Source of the DNA: Sweltsa coloradensis
Taxonomy: Eukaryota; Arthropoda; Insecta; Plecoptera; Chloroperlidae
Direction of reading: 5' to 3'
NCBI GenBank assembly: GCA_024449915.1
Contig: JAMZAV010001444.1
Location: 1-64,000 of the forward strand
Length of the DNA stretch: 64,000 nucleotides
Shown here piece after piece: positions 55,068-64,000 of this stretch (positions within the stretch are counted from its first letter, which is position 1; each line of letters opens with the position of its first letter). The notes under the pieces are model-generated. The model saw only the letters and a program-made list of their open reading frames with translations, did no database searches and was not told where the DNA came from. Made by a program: the position numbers and the translations under genes.

Positions 55068-56115
55068 GAAACGCCAAAGTCGTTGTTAGACGAGTGAGTG
55101 AGCCATGTGTTGAGTACCCGGTAACATTCCTTTTCTTCCCCCTACCTTAGGCCTCCCTAGCCTAGGATACAGAGGAGCATTATGGCCTAAACTATGACCT
55201 AAACTTAAATACCCTATTATTTATACGAATATTATAATCAAACTTAAATGCAAATGTTCTCGCGTACTCAACACATGACTCTCTCACTCGTCTAACAACG
55301 ACTTTTTAACATTCCTTTTCTTTCCTCTACCTTAGGCCTCCCTAGCCTATCATAGGCTACAGTGGAGCATTATGGCCTAAACTATGACCTAAACTTAAAT
55401 ACCCTCTTATTTATACGAATATTATAATCAAACTTAAATGCAAATGTTCCTGCGTACTCAACACATGACTCTCTCACTCGTCTAACAACGACTTTGGCGT
55501 TTCCCTAGTCGAGTTGGCTAAAGCGCCCTTATAGCCGAAATGTGGGAGACGTGGGTTCAATAGTCGGGAAAGATTTTGTAATTTCTGGATTGTATTTTTT
55601 AAATTATTTAACATGTTTTGAAATGTATATAACGCAGTGTAGTCCATCATCTGTGACAATACTATGGAAAACATAGCCAGTACGAAATACGTGAAAATAT
55701 TGCAAGGTTTACTCAATCTACGAGCGGAATTTGGGGGTACCTTGACGTCCAACATTCGATTAACCTTGGACACGGCATTTCACAGCCAGGTAAATAACAA
55801 ACAAAAAATATTATTTCAAAATGAAAACCATTGTCGTTAAAATAATTCCTATGCATTTCAACGTATTTTTCAGTTTTTATTTCTTGCAGGTTTAAATCGC
55901 AACAGATTGTGCTCATTTTGTTAGCAGTTCTCAGTTACCTGGTCACGGATGTCTGTTTAAAATTTCGGCTCAATCTATTACGCCGTTCGGCCGTATGGGA
56001 CCGGACAGACAGACATTTAACATTTAACATTTAACATTTAACATACAGAATTAATCACGACCAAGGCCCGATCGAGTAGCGTTGTAGACTACGTTCGCTG
56101 CGCTCACTCGTCTAA
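55068..56115 (+). mobile_element. Family I transposon, near-complete copy
   Basis: The left end (GGGAAACGCCAAAGTCGTTG then TAGACGAGTGAGTGAG) is mirrored internally at about 55460-55508 and echoed at the right end (GCGCTCACTCGTCTAA). An internal segment of about 180 bp (CCTACCTTAGGCCTCCCTAG and onward) is duplicated (55141 and 55328). A tRNA-like stretch with GTGGGTTCAAT lies at 55507-55570. The right part has TTTAACA repeated four times at about 56017. No transposase is present. Confidence 0.65.
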
Positions 56116-56119
56116 TAAA

Positions 56120-56495
56120 CGCGAAATCTAGCTTTAAAATCATCGATATAGAAAGTAGTACCTCGTACATTTATTATTTAATATAAAGTGACACAAACGA
56201 CCAATGTAGATATAATTGTAAACTACATTTGAACATAGATCGCAAAAACATGATGATCAGTGCACACACATAATATTTTATATTTTAAACCCGGAAATTA
56301 TTCATACGACTCGTACAGGATTGTTAAAAAAGTATTTTTCAGTTTGTAGACAAACGCAAATTCTCATTTCAAATGTCATACAAAATGCAAGCTTTGAATT
56401 AAAAAGCTATGTATATGCACAGGCCTACAGTTGGAAATACAGTATTTCTGCAACTGAGAAAATGAACGCATTGTGACAGAGTTGTCTTTTGTGTG
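56120..56495. other. No gene recognised
   Basis: AT-rich, no motif. Confidence 0.3.
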
Positions 56496-56930
56496 GCTCG
56501 TTGGTCTTGTGGTTAGCGTCTCTGATTCCAATGCAGAAGGTCCAGGGTTCGATACCCGCTACAGGCAGAAGTTTTGTAACTTCTGATGTGGACTGAAGTC
56601 GATATCAGTTCTTGGCTTAGGACTTGGTAAACGGTGAGTTTGGAGCCGTCCTAGCAACGCGGCACATATCATTATAAACTCTAAGGTTGTTCTGAATTAG
56701 CCTTGTTGTTTCTGGCGTTGTCCGCAGGTGGAATCGTGTCCAGCTTGATTGTTCGGTGATTCCTACTTAAATATGCCCGTCTCTATTGGGTCATTGTTCG
56801 CTCTTCGATGGTGTCGGCGCCTACAGGGTTAGCTCGGTCTGCTTAAAAAAAATTACATCCCCCACTGAAAATCAGTTATGACTGAGTGGGTTGAATCTAA
56901 ATGCGAGTTTATTTTATTTATTTATCGTCG
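56496..56930 (+). repeat. SINE family B, copy 3 (complete)
   Basis: A tRNA-like head (GGCTCGTTGGTCTTGTGG to GGGTTCGATACCCGC, 56496-56560) is followed by the body: GCAGAAGTTTTGTAACTTC, GGAGCCGTCCTAGCAACG, GTGTCCAGCTTGATTGTTC, GGTGTCGGCGCCTACAGGG, then an A/T-rich tail with (TTTA)n at 56910. It gives the reference order for the partial copies at 2.7, 3.3-3.96 and 9.7 kb. It has one head, unlike the nine-head array. Confidence 0.8.
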
Positions 56931-56934
56931 TCCG

Positions 56935-58090
56935 CGTGTGAGAACGTAGCCTTGAGCTTGGGCCGCGTACGAACACGTGTTCGCACACAACGAGTCAACC
57001 AACAGTGGCGATACCATGCTGAAAGCGTGTCATAGACTAACGCACTCACCAATTACACTAATTACTGAATTAAATGGGATAGTTGGTGGCCATGGCGGTT
57101 AGCGCAATTACTGTAACTTACAAGAAGGAGCAATTAAAGTTGCCCAGCCCAGCAATAAGACAGTGACATCCTTTGTGGACGCACTTACACTGGACATGCT
57201 TGTATGTATTCTTGTTTATTGGTAAAAACATTTGCTTCATTTTCGCTTCAAATGCAAAAAGGTCAAACGATATTAAAATAGTCTCCTACAGATATTGACC
57301 TAGGTCTACACACTTACAGTTTACAGTAAAAACATGATGGTTTTTGGAGAGTTATGGTTTTCGTTGTCAAAACATTAAACTCACGTTGGAAGATTATCAA
57401 CGTCAAGGTATCGAAACGTTATTTTAATGTGTTAAAAATAGTATAAGATTTGTTCTAGCAGACATGCGAAAGGCACATTTTAATAATTATTTATGTTTTA
57501 TTTTGTACCACGTATTCACACAACAATCGTTGGGCCTGCAAAGGTTGAATTTAAATGCACTCGTATAATATATTGACATTATTATAATATGATTTCGAAA
57601 CGCTTTTCGATAATGTTTTCCAAAGCAAATGGTACTTGGTCTGAACCAGCTTTGGGTTGCATGTGTACAGTTCGTTACGTTATTCGACACTTTAGTGTGC
57701 ATGATGTATGTATGTATGTATGTTTTGTGTACTGGACGAAAGCCACATGGTTTCAAAATACAAACCAATGTTGTAAAACTGTTTTAGAATCGTGATGTAC
57801 ATTACACACTAAAAGTTCAAAACCTTTTAGATCAAACTCGGTTTTCCTAAAACGTTTTCCACCTGCTTGTTATCGTTGCTCGCGATGGCTCGAAGCCTCT
57901 AGCGGGGTTGTTGTTTTACCCCTGCCTGTACCATCCCCCTTTGATCTCCAACACGCGGTCGACAACCTTTCCACCTCGCCTGTCCCTCACCACACGAAAG
58001 CACAACCGATCATCATACTTTTAATGAAATAACTTGGCTTCCGTTCATGTAATTAAAACTACAAGTATTGAATATTCTGCACGGTGGCTC
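56935..58090. other. No gene recognised
   Basis: Overlapping plus and minus frames at 57487-57795 have no motif. A TATG run lies at 57702-57721. Confidence 0.3.
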
Positions 58091-58099
58091 ACCTCGCGC

Positions 58100-58175
58100 T
58101 CCCATTGGTCAGCTGGAAGTGTCCCGGGCGCTGATTGGCCGGCCAGTGATTGCGTCACCGTTGCTAGGCGATCTG
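58100..58175 (+). promoter_or_regulatory. Double CCAAT, CRE-like and X-box cluster
   Basis: Two inverted CCAAT boxes (ATTGG at 58104 and 58134, 30 bp apart), an ETS-like GGAAGTG at 58115, TGCGTCA at 58151-58157 and GTTGCTAGGCGAT at 58160-58172. On the minus strand the last three read CCTAGCAAC, TGACGC and CCAATCAG, the X1-X2-Y set known from RFX/CREB/NF-Y promoters. The patch is GC-rich against AT-rich flanks. No defined TSS or exon is seen; the 68-codon frame through it is not convincing. Confidence 0.5.
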
Positions 58176-58458
58176 CGGAGAACAAGACAGAAGAATTACT
58201 AAGAGGATTGTCACAGACAACAAAGAAAAAGATAATATGATAATATTGTAAGCCCTTTTGGAATTAGACTGCTTGTCGTTCTATTACTGCTTGCTGCTGA
58301 TAGCTGAGCTGCCTTTCTGCCCGACCGCATCAAACCTTTGAGTCTCTACTTCCTAGGTAGAGATCCAACGCGTAGCTGTCTTGACAACTTACTAGAATGA
58401 AAGTACTCGACATATTGCGTTTAATTACTTCGCGCAGACATTTACGTTGCATCCTCGC

Positions 58459-58665
58459 TAGTTCAGACATACTCTCAGACATACTCGCAGACATACTTCA
58501 GACATACTCTCAGACATACTCGCAGACATACTCTCAAACATACTCTCAGACATACTTCAGACATACTTCAGACATACTTCAGACATACTCGCAGACATAC
58601 TTCAGACACACTTCAGACATACTTCAGACATACTCTCAGACATACTTCAGACATACTTCACTCAA
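58459..58665 (+). repeat. AGACATACT tandem repeat
   Basis: About 18 units of 10-12 bp: CAGACATACT followed by TCA, CTC or CGC. Frames across it read as repeated ...DILQTYSQTYF... and are not genes. Confidence 0.95.
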
Positions 58666-58669
58666 GGGT

Positions 58670-59020
58670 AAAATTCTCTGCAGATGAGATAACCTACATT
58701 TTGTTCAATCATACGTTTATTATTTCCTATTTTTGTGAACACTTAATTTTTTAACCAAATGTATTGTTAATGTGTATAAATTTATGTTTTAAATCATTGT
58801 TAAACTTTGATTGTGTAGTTAATTCTAAGCCTTGCACTATTTCTAAATCTTTTTAAGTGCAATGTTTGTTAGAATGAAAGCTGGAAAGCTGGGTTCACGT
58901 GACCCTACTAGTAGGCTACTCGTCGATGTCCTCGTTTGCTCGCGAGGGGGTGGGTTCGCTCACAAGGTAATCGAGGGGCTTCGCTGCATAAAGAGACGCC
59001 AAGTATACATCAATCAATAG
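58670..59020. other. No gene recognised
   Basis: AT-rich then mixed sequence; nothing supported. Confidence 0.3.
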
Positions 59021-59022
59021 GT

Positions 59023-59162
59023 CGGTGACAGGAGCACAGATTCAGAAGAGAGGTCTCCGGCAAACATAGGCGCTGGCACCGGGCTCAGATAGAACGGTGA
59101 CAGGAGCACAGATTCAGAAGAGAGGTCTCCGGCAAACATAGGCGCTGGCACCGGGCTCAGAT
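59023..59162 (+). repeat. Perfect 68-bp tandem duplication, period 72
   Basis: Identical copies at 59023-59090 and 59095-59162 (CGGTGACAGGAGCACAGATT to GGCACCGGGCTCAGAT). There are no differences that I can see, so it is recent. Confidence 0.9.
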
Positions 59163-59249
59163 AATGTTGTTCAACGAATGATGAATGGTGCGAGATAATT
59201 TAGACAATCGTTTAGACATCTCGAAGAGTATTTAACAGTATTCTTACAG

Positions 59250-59640
59250 CCGCGTTGATGGATGAGCTTTATGGCTTATCTACGGCATTTCTACATTTGA
59301 AGAAGATCATAATGGTACGATTCTTATCAGAAACATTTCTGTGATAAAATGAAAAACGTGGCATCTAAACGCAGAGATTTTTTTAAGGTCCCCTAAAAAT
59401 TCATCAGTATCAGAGCATTCGTTTTTCCGGTAAAAGCAAAGTCTGCCAAAATATTGAACGCAACATTAAAAAAATTTGAAGTACGATTTTGACTAGAAAC
59501 AGTCTTTCGATTGTGCCCACAAACGTGACAGTTTTAGGTTAAGAGATTTCGAAGGAAAACTGGAAATTTTATCCAGTTCGGAGTAGCCGCTTTTCCGGTA
59601 GAGAGTGAACAAACAGACGTTAAATGTGACGTCACATTTA
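59250..59640 (-). mobile_element. Family E transposon, copy 4
   Basis: Starts CGCGTTGATGGATGAGC and contains AGAGATTTCGAAGG, CTTTTCCGGTAGAGAG and GAACAAACAGACG phrases. The other end is lost near 59640, where AATGTGACGTCACATT forms a small palindrome around a CRE. Confidence 0.55.
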
Positions 59641-59939
59641 ACGCGATCCAAACCCCTGCCTTTAGCCCTGCGTTAAAAAGATGGAGGATATTTTTTCGAT
59701 TTTCACCTTCACTTCAAATTTTTGAAGCATTGAATAATAGCTTTTTTGTAGTGATAGCTATCTAAATAATCCATTTTGGGGTTAATATGTATATATTTTA
59801 GTGTTAAAGTAACCTCTGTACTGCTTTTATTAAATATATATAAATATAGGAATAACAAAACCTCAATTCCGTCAAGACAGTCGATATATATTGACTTTAT
59901 CGACTTATCGACTGTAAATTATTCCTCTTAATTCTAGCG

Positions 59940-60149
59940 TTTTCATTGGCCGAGTGATCGCGATCACACAGCCTTCTCGAGAACATGGCCAAACTAACAT
60001 ATAACAGGCGCCGGTCTGCTGCACCGGTCAAGACTGTTAACGCACCTTATAGTTTTATTTTAGGGAACGCACGTGTGGTAAATTTTATCGTGGTGGCGTT
60101 AGATTTAAATTTAACTCGTATTAGAGAATCTCCGTGCAGTACAGTATAG
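59940..60149 (+). CDS. Candidate first coding exon or 54-codon ORF
   Basis: An inverted CCAAT (ATTGGC, 59945-59950) and the perfect palindrome GTGATCGCGATCAC (59954-59967) precede an ATG at 59985 in a strong context (GAACATGG). The frame reads MAKLTYNRRRSAAPVKTVNA and continues to 60149. A donor-like GTG|GTAAAT at 60078 would cut it after 31 codons in phase 0, just where composition turns AT-rich. The basic N-terminus matches no family I know. It could be a first exon or chance. Confidence 0.3.
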
Positions 60150-61300
60150 TGTACACACTCCACAGGAATGCAGCCCTTTGTTGGCTTTGACAACAACGAA
60201 CAATCGCAACACGATTATTGTTATTTTAGTTTTGGTCTATTCCAAAGGGTTCGAGTTATTTCAGAATGTCAGGTTATTCGATTGATTGGTCTCGCTTTAC
60301 GTATAACCTTCCACGCCAACAGTTCATGAAATCTATTTAGTGACAAACTAAAGCTGGATTATCTGACTCTTTTACTCGATATTCATTTTAGTGAATATCA
60401 TGCTGAGCTTCGTACGGACATTCTGAAATGTGCTACATTGCATGTATTGAACATTTCATACTTTTACTCAGATTTTACAATGGGACCAACGTTATGAAAA
60501 GTTAGATGTTAACTTCAGTGATTATCATTATTATTGCATATTTATGTTGAAGGAAATGAATAATCAGTTATGTTTTTAATGTTCTGTAATATGTTCTAGC
60601 TGAAAGTATTTGTGGGCTATATCATGGTAAAATATCTCTGTGTATGAAGAATATCGTTGGTCGTGGCTGCAACTGACAGTCAGTGTAACGCGCTTCATTC
60701 ACGGAACATCCTCCATTGATTGCGTGGAAACGTGGCCGTCTATATCTGCTACTAATCCCCACATCTTATTAGCGCACACTTGTTGATCTAGTCACAGTGT
60801 AAGAACTAGGCAGCTGGTCGTACCAGCCAGTTCATGCGATATGTTGTGTTGGAACTTAGAGAATGAACCATGTAGCCTAACGGCAACGATTGAGACTCAC
60901 AAATCCAACTCGTTGAACGTAAACTGAAGGTGATACTATATTGGTCTAATTAAAATTTTGTTACAGACACAATACTATTACAACAGTGTTAGATTATTAA
61001 AATGTATAGTGGTCAAATGCGTCAAATTAGTAAGACATTTTTGAAATGTTTTACCTGAACCTGCTGGGCATAGTAACAGAATTTAAGGATTTTAGAGAAA
61101 ACATTAAGAATCTTCTTACTGGCATAACAAATTTAAAAAAAAAATAGTCCTTAGAGTCTACCCAGTCACTATCCACCTCACATCATAAACTTGCATATTG
61201 CAAAAATTCCCAAACAAAGCACATTTCGAGTGATGTAGGGTGTGCGACTGGTGAAAGAGTGCGGGGGGGATAACTCAGTCTGACACTTTACATGTCTGAG
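60150..61300. other. No gene recognised
   Basis: AT-rich DNA without supported features. Confidence 0.35.
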
Positions 61301-61304
61301 CGTT

Positions 61305-61539
61305 CAACCAATTAAAATGCTTGCGTAAGTCGTGACGCGCCACGTCGTGTCATTTCACTTCACGCGCCACGTTGCCAGATGTTTGTAGAGCGGTGAGTGC
61401 AGGAGAGATTCTTAATAAGATGGACACCCGCGACGACGTGGCAACGCTGAACAAACAACAATTTCGTTTTTTGGCCGATCAATTACATTTGTTTTTTGCG
61501 GTATTGATTAATGAGACTAAAATAGACGCTGAGCGTTAG
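61305..61539 (+). CDS. Candidate promoter and 39-codon coding-like frame
   Basis: CCAAT at 61308, and several CACG and GTGACGCG phrases in a CpG-rich block (61320-61400), lead to ATG at 61420 in a strong context (AAGATGG). The frame reads MDTRDDVATLNKQQFRFLAD and ends at 61539. A donor-like GCG|GTATTG at about 61500 could cut it. There is no recognised domain. It is too short to judge as a gene on its own. Confidence 0.3.
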
Positions 61540-61721
61540 TCCTCCAACGTTCAGTATTATGTACAAGATCGGGATTAGGTTTGGAAATCCTAGAAATGTT
61601 TTTCACGAGATACATTCGAAACATCAAAGAAAGGAAACAAATATCCTCCGAAAATGTGCCGAGTATATAATATTATTATAGGCCCACATAATAATATAAT
61701 ATAGTTAAATGGCTTTCACGG

Positions 61722-61952
61722 TTGTTAATTATGTTCATTATAGCTTTCGATTATCCGTGTGGTAGTTATTTATTTAGACAACGTTTCGTGCTAATTACAT
61801 AGCACTTTTTCAATACATTTCTTTTGTTATTAGTTTTGTTTTCAAAATGTATTTGACTAGAAAAAGTGCTTTATAATTAGCACGAATCGTTGTCTAAACA
61901 AATTACTACACGGATAACCGAAAGCTATAATGAACATAATTATATAATTATT
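61722..61952. repeat. Fold-back inverted repeat, arms about 90 bp
   Basis: The left arm (ATGTTCATTATAGCTTTCG, ATTATCCGTGTGG, TTTAGACAACG, TCGTGCTAATTA, AGCACTTTTTC) is mirrored by the right arm (GAAAAAGTGCT to CGAAAGCTATAATGAACAT). The loop is about 50 bp. The mismatches number about ten. It is probably a MITE. Confidence 0.75.
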
Positions 61953-61959
61953 AATGTAC

Positions 61960-62340
61960 TCGTTTTTTTTGTTATAATGCCACGTATATTTTTATTTTTG
62001 GTCTTGTGTAGTTTTCGTTTTTTATATTTTAAGTTGTATTGGTCATGAAGACGATGAGTAAAACTAAAATCTTATAGAAACGTCGGCATTTATCGGTCAC
62101 GAAAATCTCCAATATATATATATATATAAACAGTTCAATTCATTAACCATTCAACATACAATAGATTTCTGAAGTGTGCTCGGCAGAGCACCCCACATAG
62201 ACACGATTGACCTCACTACGCTGAACAGCAATTCAATCAGTCCGTCAATATAACATTCACTGTGTTTCCATCAGAGGTTGAACTTTGGCCTCTCCCGTCC
62301 ACGCACCCGCAAAGAAAGGCACGGTGACCTAAAGATCTTC
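61960..62340. other. No gene; (TA)n run
   Basis: An (AT)n run lies at about 62113-62128. Nothing else is supported. Confidence 0.35.
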
Positions 62341-62344
62341 TGTC

Positions 62345-62415
62345 ATCCGCCAGGGGGCGATGTTTGCGGGCCGGCTTGTAGTGTTGGGGCAGGATACGGT
62401 TGCCATGGGAACCAC
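62345..62415 (+). promoter_or_regulatory. CTCF-like core and palindromic X-box
   Basis: CCGCCAGGGGGCGA (62347-62360) fits the core of the conserved CTCF motif. GGTTGCCATGGGAACC (62398-62413) is a near-palindromic RFX X-box. They are 37 bp apart in GC-rich sequence. The overlapping frames of 60-111 codons on both strands (62237-62709) have no domain that I recognise. Confidence 0.4.
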
Positions 62416-62419
62416 GAGA

Positions 62420-63370
62420 TAGGGGGACAGGCCAGCTAATTGGCTCAATCTCATCACAGACTCTACAATGTTTGCCAAGTGTGTTTGAGGGCAACAATGT
62501 CCTGCGCTGTTGCCATAACAATGAGAGAAGTCCATCAACAATGCTCGATAATGATCTCGGCGATGTTGCCATTATACCAAACTAGTACATGCAGTGTTGC
62601 AAAGTGGCGAGTAGATATCTCAACATTGCCATGCCGTTGGAAGTTGACACAGCTAGCGTTAAATTTCCAAAATTGTAAATTTAAATTAAAGAGTGACATA
62701 ATATTATAGTTTGTGAATCAGCAGATTTCACACGTCGAGGTAAACTGCCCAGAAAGTTTGATGGTTCAGTGTCCAGCACCTCCACCATAACTGAATGACA
62801 CAAGCCACCAAAAGGATCATTGTTTTATTTTGTATTCTCCTTCGCCGATCAGTTGATGAAGTAGCTTCGCATCCTCTTTTAGATACTTCCTCACACGTGC
62901 TTTTCATGACAATAATGCCAAAAATTTAGGAAATATAAACTTTCTTTACCACAACTGAAACCAAAGATGAATCAGGAAAGACTGAGATAGACCCCTTAGT
63001 GCCTTTGTTGTTGAAATGACAGAAGCCACTTCTGACAAGGAATTTGACTTGTTGTTGCTGTTGTTGTTTGACTTGTTGTTGTGTTGTTAAAAGCTGTTGT
63101 GTAACGCCTCTAATGTTCGTGACCAGCCAAGTTCATGTGTTCTACACGACCTATGCTAGTTTCTCTTCCTCCTCCTGTCGTGTCTTCAGAAAGACAGACA
63201 CCCTACACGTCCTTGGCCCAATAATAAGTTCCTAGGGTGGTTTAGAAACTCAATGGGGCGTCTCAGTCTCGGTGAATCTTGCAACATCAGCTGCGACCTC
63301 AGTGTTGGGTTTCAATGCTGTATTGTACGGTAGGTTCCTGTGCTCACCTTGCCGGGTATTGTCGCTGTGA
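62420..63370. other. No gene; TTG repeat
   Basis: A TTGTTG-type microsatellite lies at 63047-63086. The Cys-rich frame across it is spurious. Confidence 0.4.
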
Positions 63371-63392
63371 AGACATCTGTTGGGGGAGGTGA

Positions 63393-63420
63393 GGAGAGAG
63401 AGAGAGAGAGAGAGGAGAGA
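63393..63420 (+). repeat. (GA)n microsatellite
   Basis: About 13 GA units. Confidence 0.9.
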
Positions 63421-63499
63421 TGCAGGGCTCGGGTGTGCGAAATATAATGATGATGATATGAGATTTTCTATGAGTATGCACTAAGGCTATTCCTTGCCT

Positions 63500-63575
63500 T
63501 GCCTTATGCGGGCTTCGAACCCGCGTCCTTCACTTCGGACCAGCGCCCTAATCGTATGTGCCACCGCGGACGCTC
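63500..63575 (-). repeat. tRNA-derived SINE head, family C, copy 2
   Basis: On the minus strand: CCGCGGTGGCACATACGATT, AGGGCGCTGGTCCGAAGTG, then B box GCGGGTTCGAAGCCCGC. It matches 1225-1320 closely. Confidence 0.55.
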
Positions 63576-63579
63576 TAAA

Positions 63580-64000
63580 TACTTTACATCAAATTCACTC
63601 GCTTTGCTAGAATTGTCCAGACTGAAAAACGTGTTTTTTTTTAGTCAAATAAACAAATTGATTTTGTTTAAAAACGGAATAATTCGCGGTGGTGGTAGAT
63701 AATCATAAGTGGGGAGTTCGCGGTTTTTCCCCACTAACTTCGATTTGATGAGTTTGAGAGATTTTAGGGGGAATATAAACATTCCAGAAATATCATTGAA
63801 CAGTGAAAATTACCAATATATCCCTGATTTGTCCAGTTCTAATAAAGTTGCTAACTTTTCCATAGTTGTAGCCCACGCAAACTCTCTCTCCTCATTAGCA
63901 GCCGGATGCTGCATTGCTGGGTATAGCCCTGGGCGGGTAATTGTTTTATATTTGTGTGCTCGATATATCTGTTTACCCCAACATGTAATCACTTCGACTC
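63580..64000. other. No gene recognised
   Basis: Mixed sequence to the window end; a 60-codon minus frame at 63810-63992 has no motif. Confidence 0.3.

Noticed and set aside
58397..58687. 96-codon frame with repeated SQTYSQTY
   Set aside because: Translation of the AGACATACT tandem repeat.

Overview
This window reads as intergenic and intronic DNA from a large, repeat-rich animal genome. It has no bacterial features: no Shine-Dalgarno-led ORFs, no operons, no long ORFs. The longest open frame outside a satellite is 161 codons. It is dominated by SINE-like elements with tRNA-type B boxes, short inverted-repeat DNA transposons, satellites, microsatellites and long poly-G/poly-C runs. One clear core promoter has an initiator of the insect TCAGT type with a matching downstream element, and the palindromic octamer TAGGCCTA is very common. 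I infer an arthropod, possibly a hemipteran, but the taxon assignment is weak.

Layout. 0-10 kb: inverted-repeat elements, TTAA-flanked MITEs, two SINE families, and a tandem array of nine 67-bp SINE heads (3308-3895) beside an X-box/CRE/CCAAT cluster. 10-20 kb: a few coding-like or promoter-like islands (10.25, 12.2, 14.8-15.4, 19.5 kb), hAT-like elements with a clear 8-bp target duplication, and a 413-bp element with a THAP-like peptide flanked by 8-bp direct repeats. 20-26.5 kb: a degenerate GC-rich satellite, then sequence with stretched homopolymers that suggests a poor consensus. 26-38 kb: more copies of the most abundant repeat (family A), including a head-to-head pair, a nested insertion with a 12-bp target duplication, and a well-formed first exon on the minus strand at 36.0 kb. 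38-41 kb: a 216-bp satellite of 12 units. 41-51 kb: a TATA-containing promoter candidate at 42.7 kb, a 623-bp near-perfect palindrome (45916-46538), and a short exon with strong splice sites ending in ATG plus three codons (50973-51034), followed at once by a 31-32-bp minisatellite. 52-64 kb: a LINE-like 3' ORF end, a (GACA)n block, a 1-kb transposon copy, a complete SINE, and GC-richer islands at 58.1, 60.0, 61.4 and 62.4 kb with CCAAT, X-box or CTCF-like motifs and short coding-like frames.

No complete protein-coding gene can be assembled. The best evidence for host genes is two leading exons: one on the minus strand reading left from 36062, and one on the plus strand around 42.7-51.03 kb. 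Their remaining exons would lie in long introns or outside the window. All splice, promoter and family calls were made by eye.
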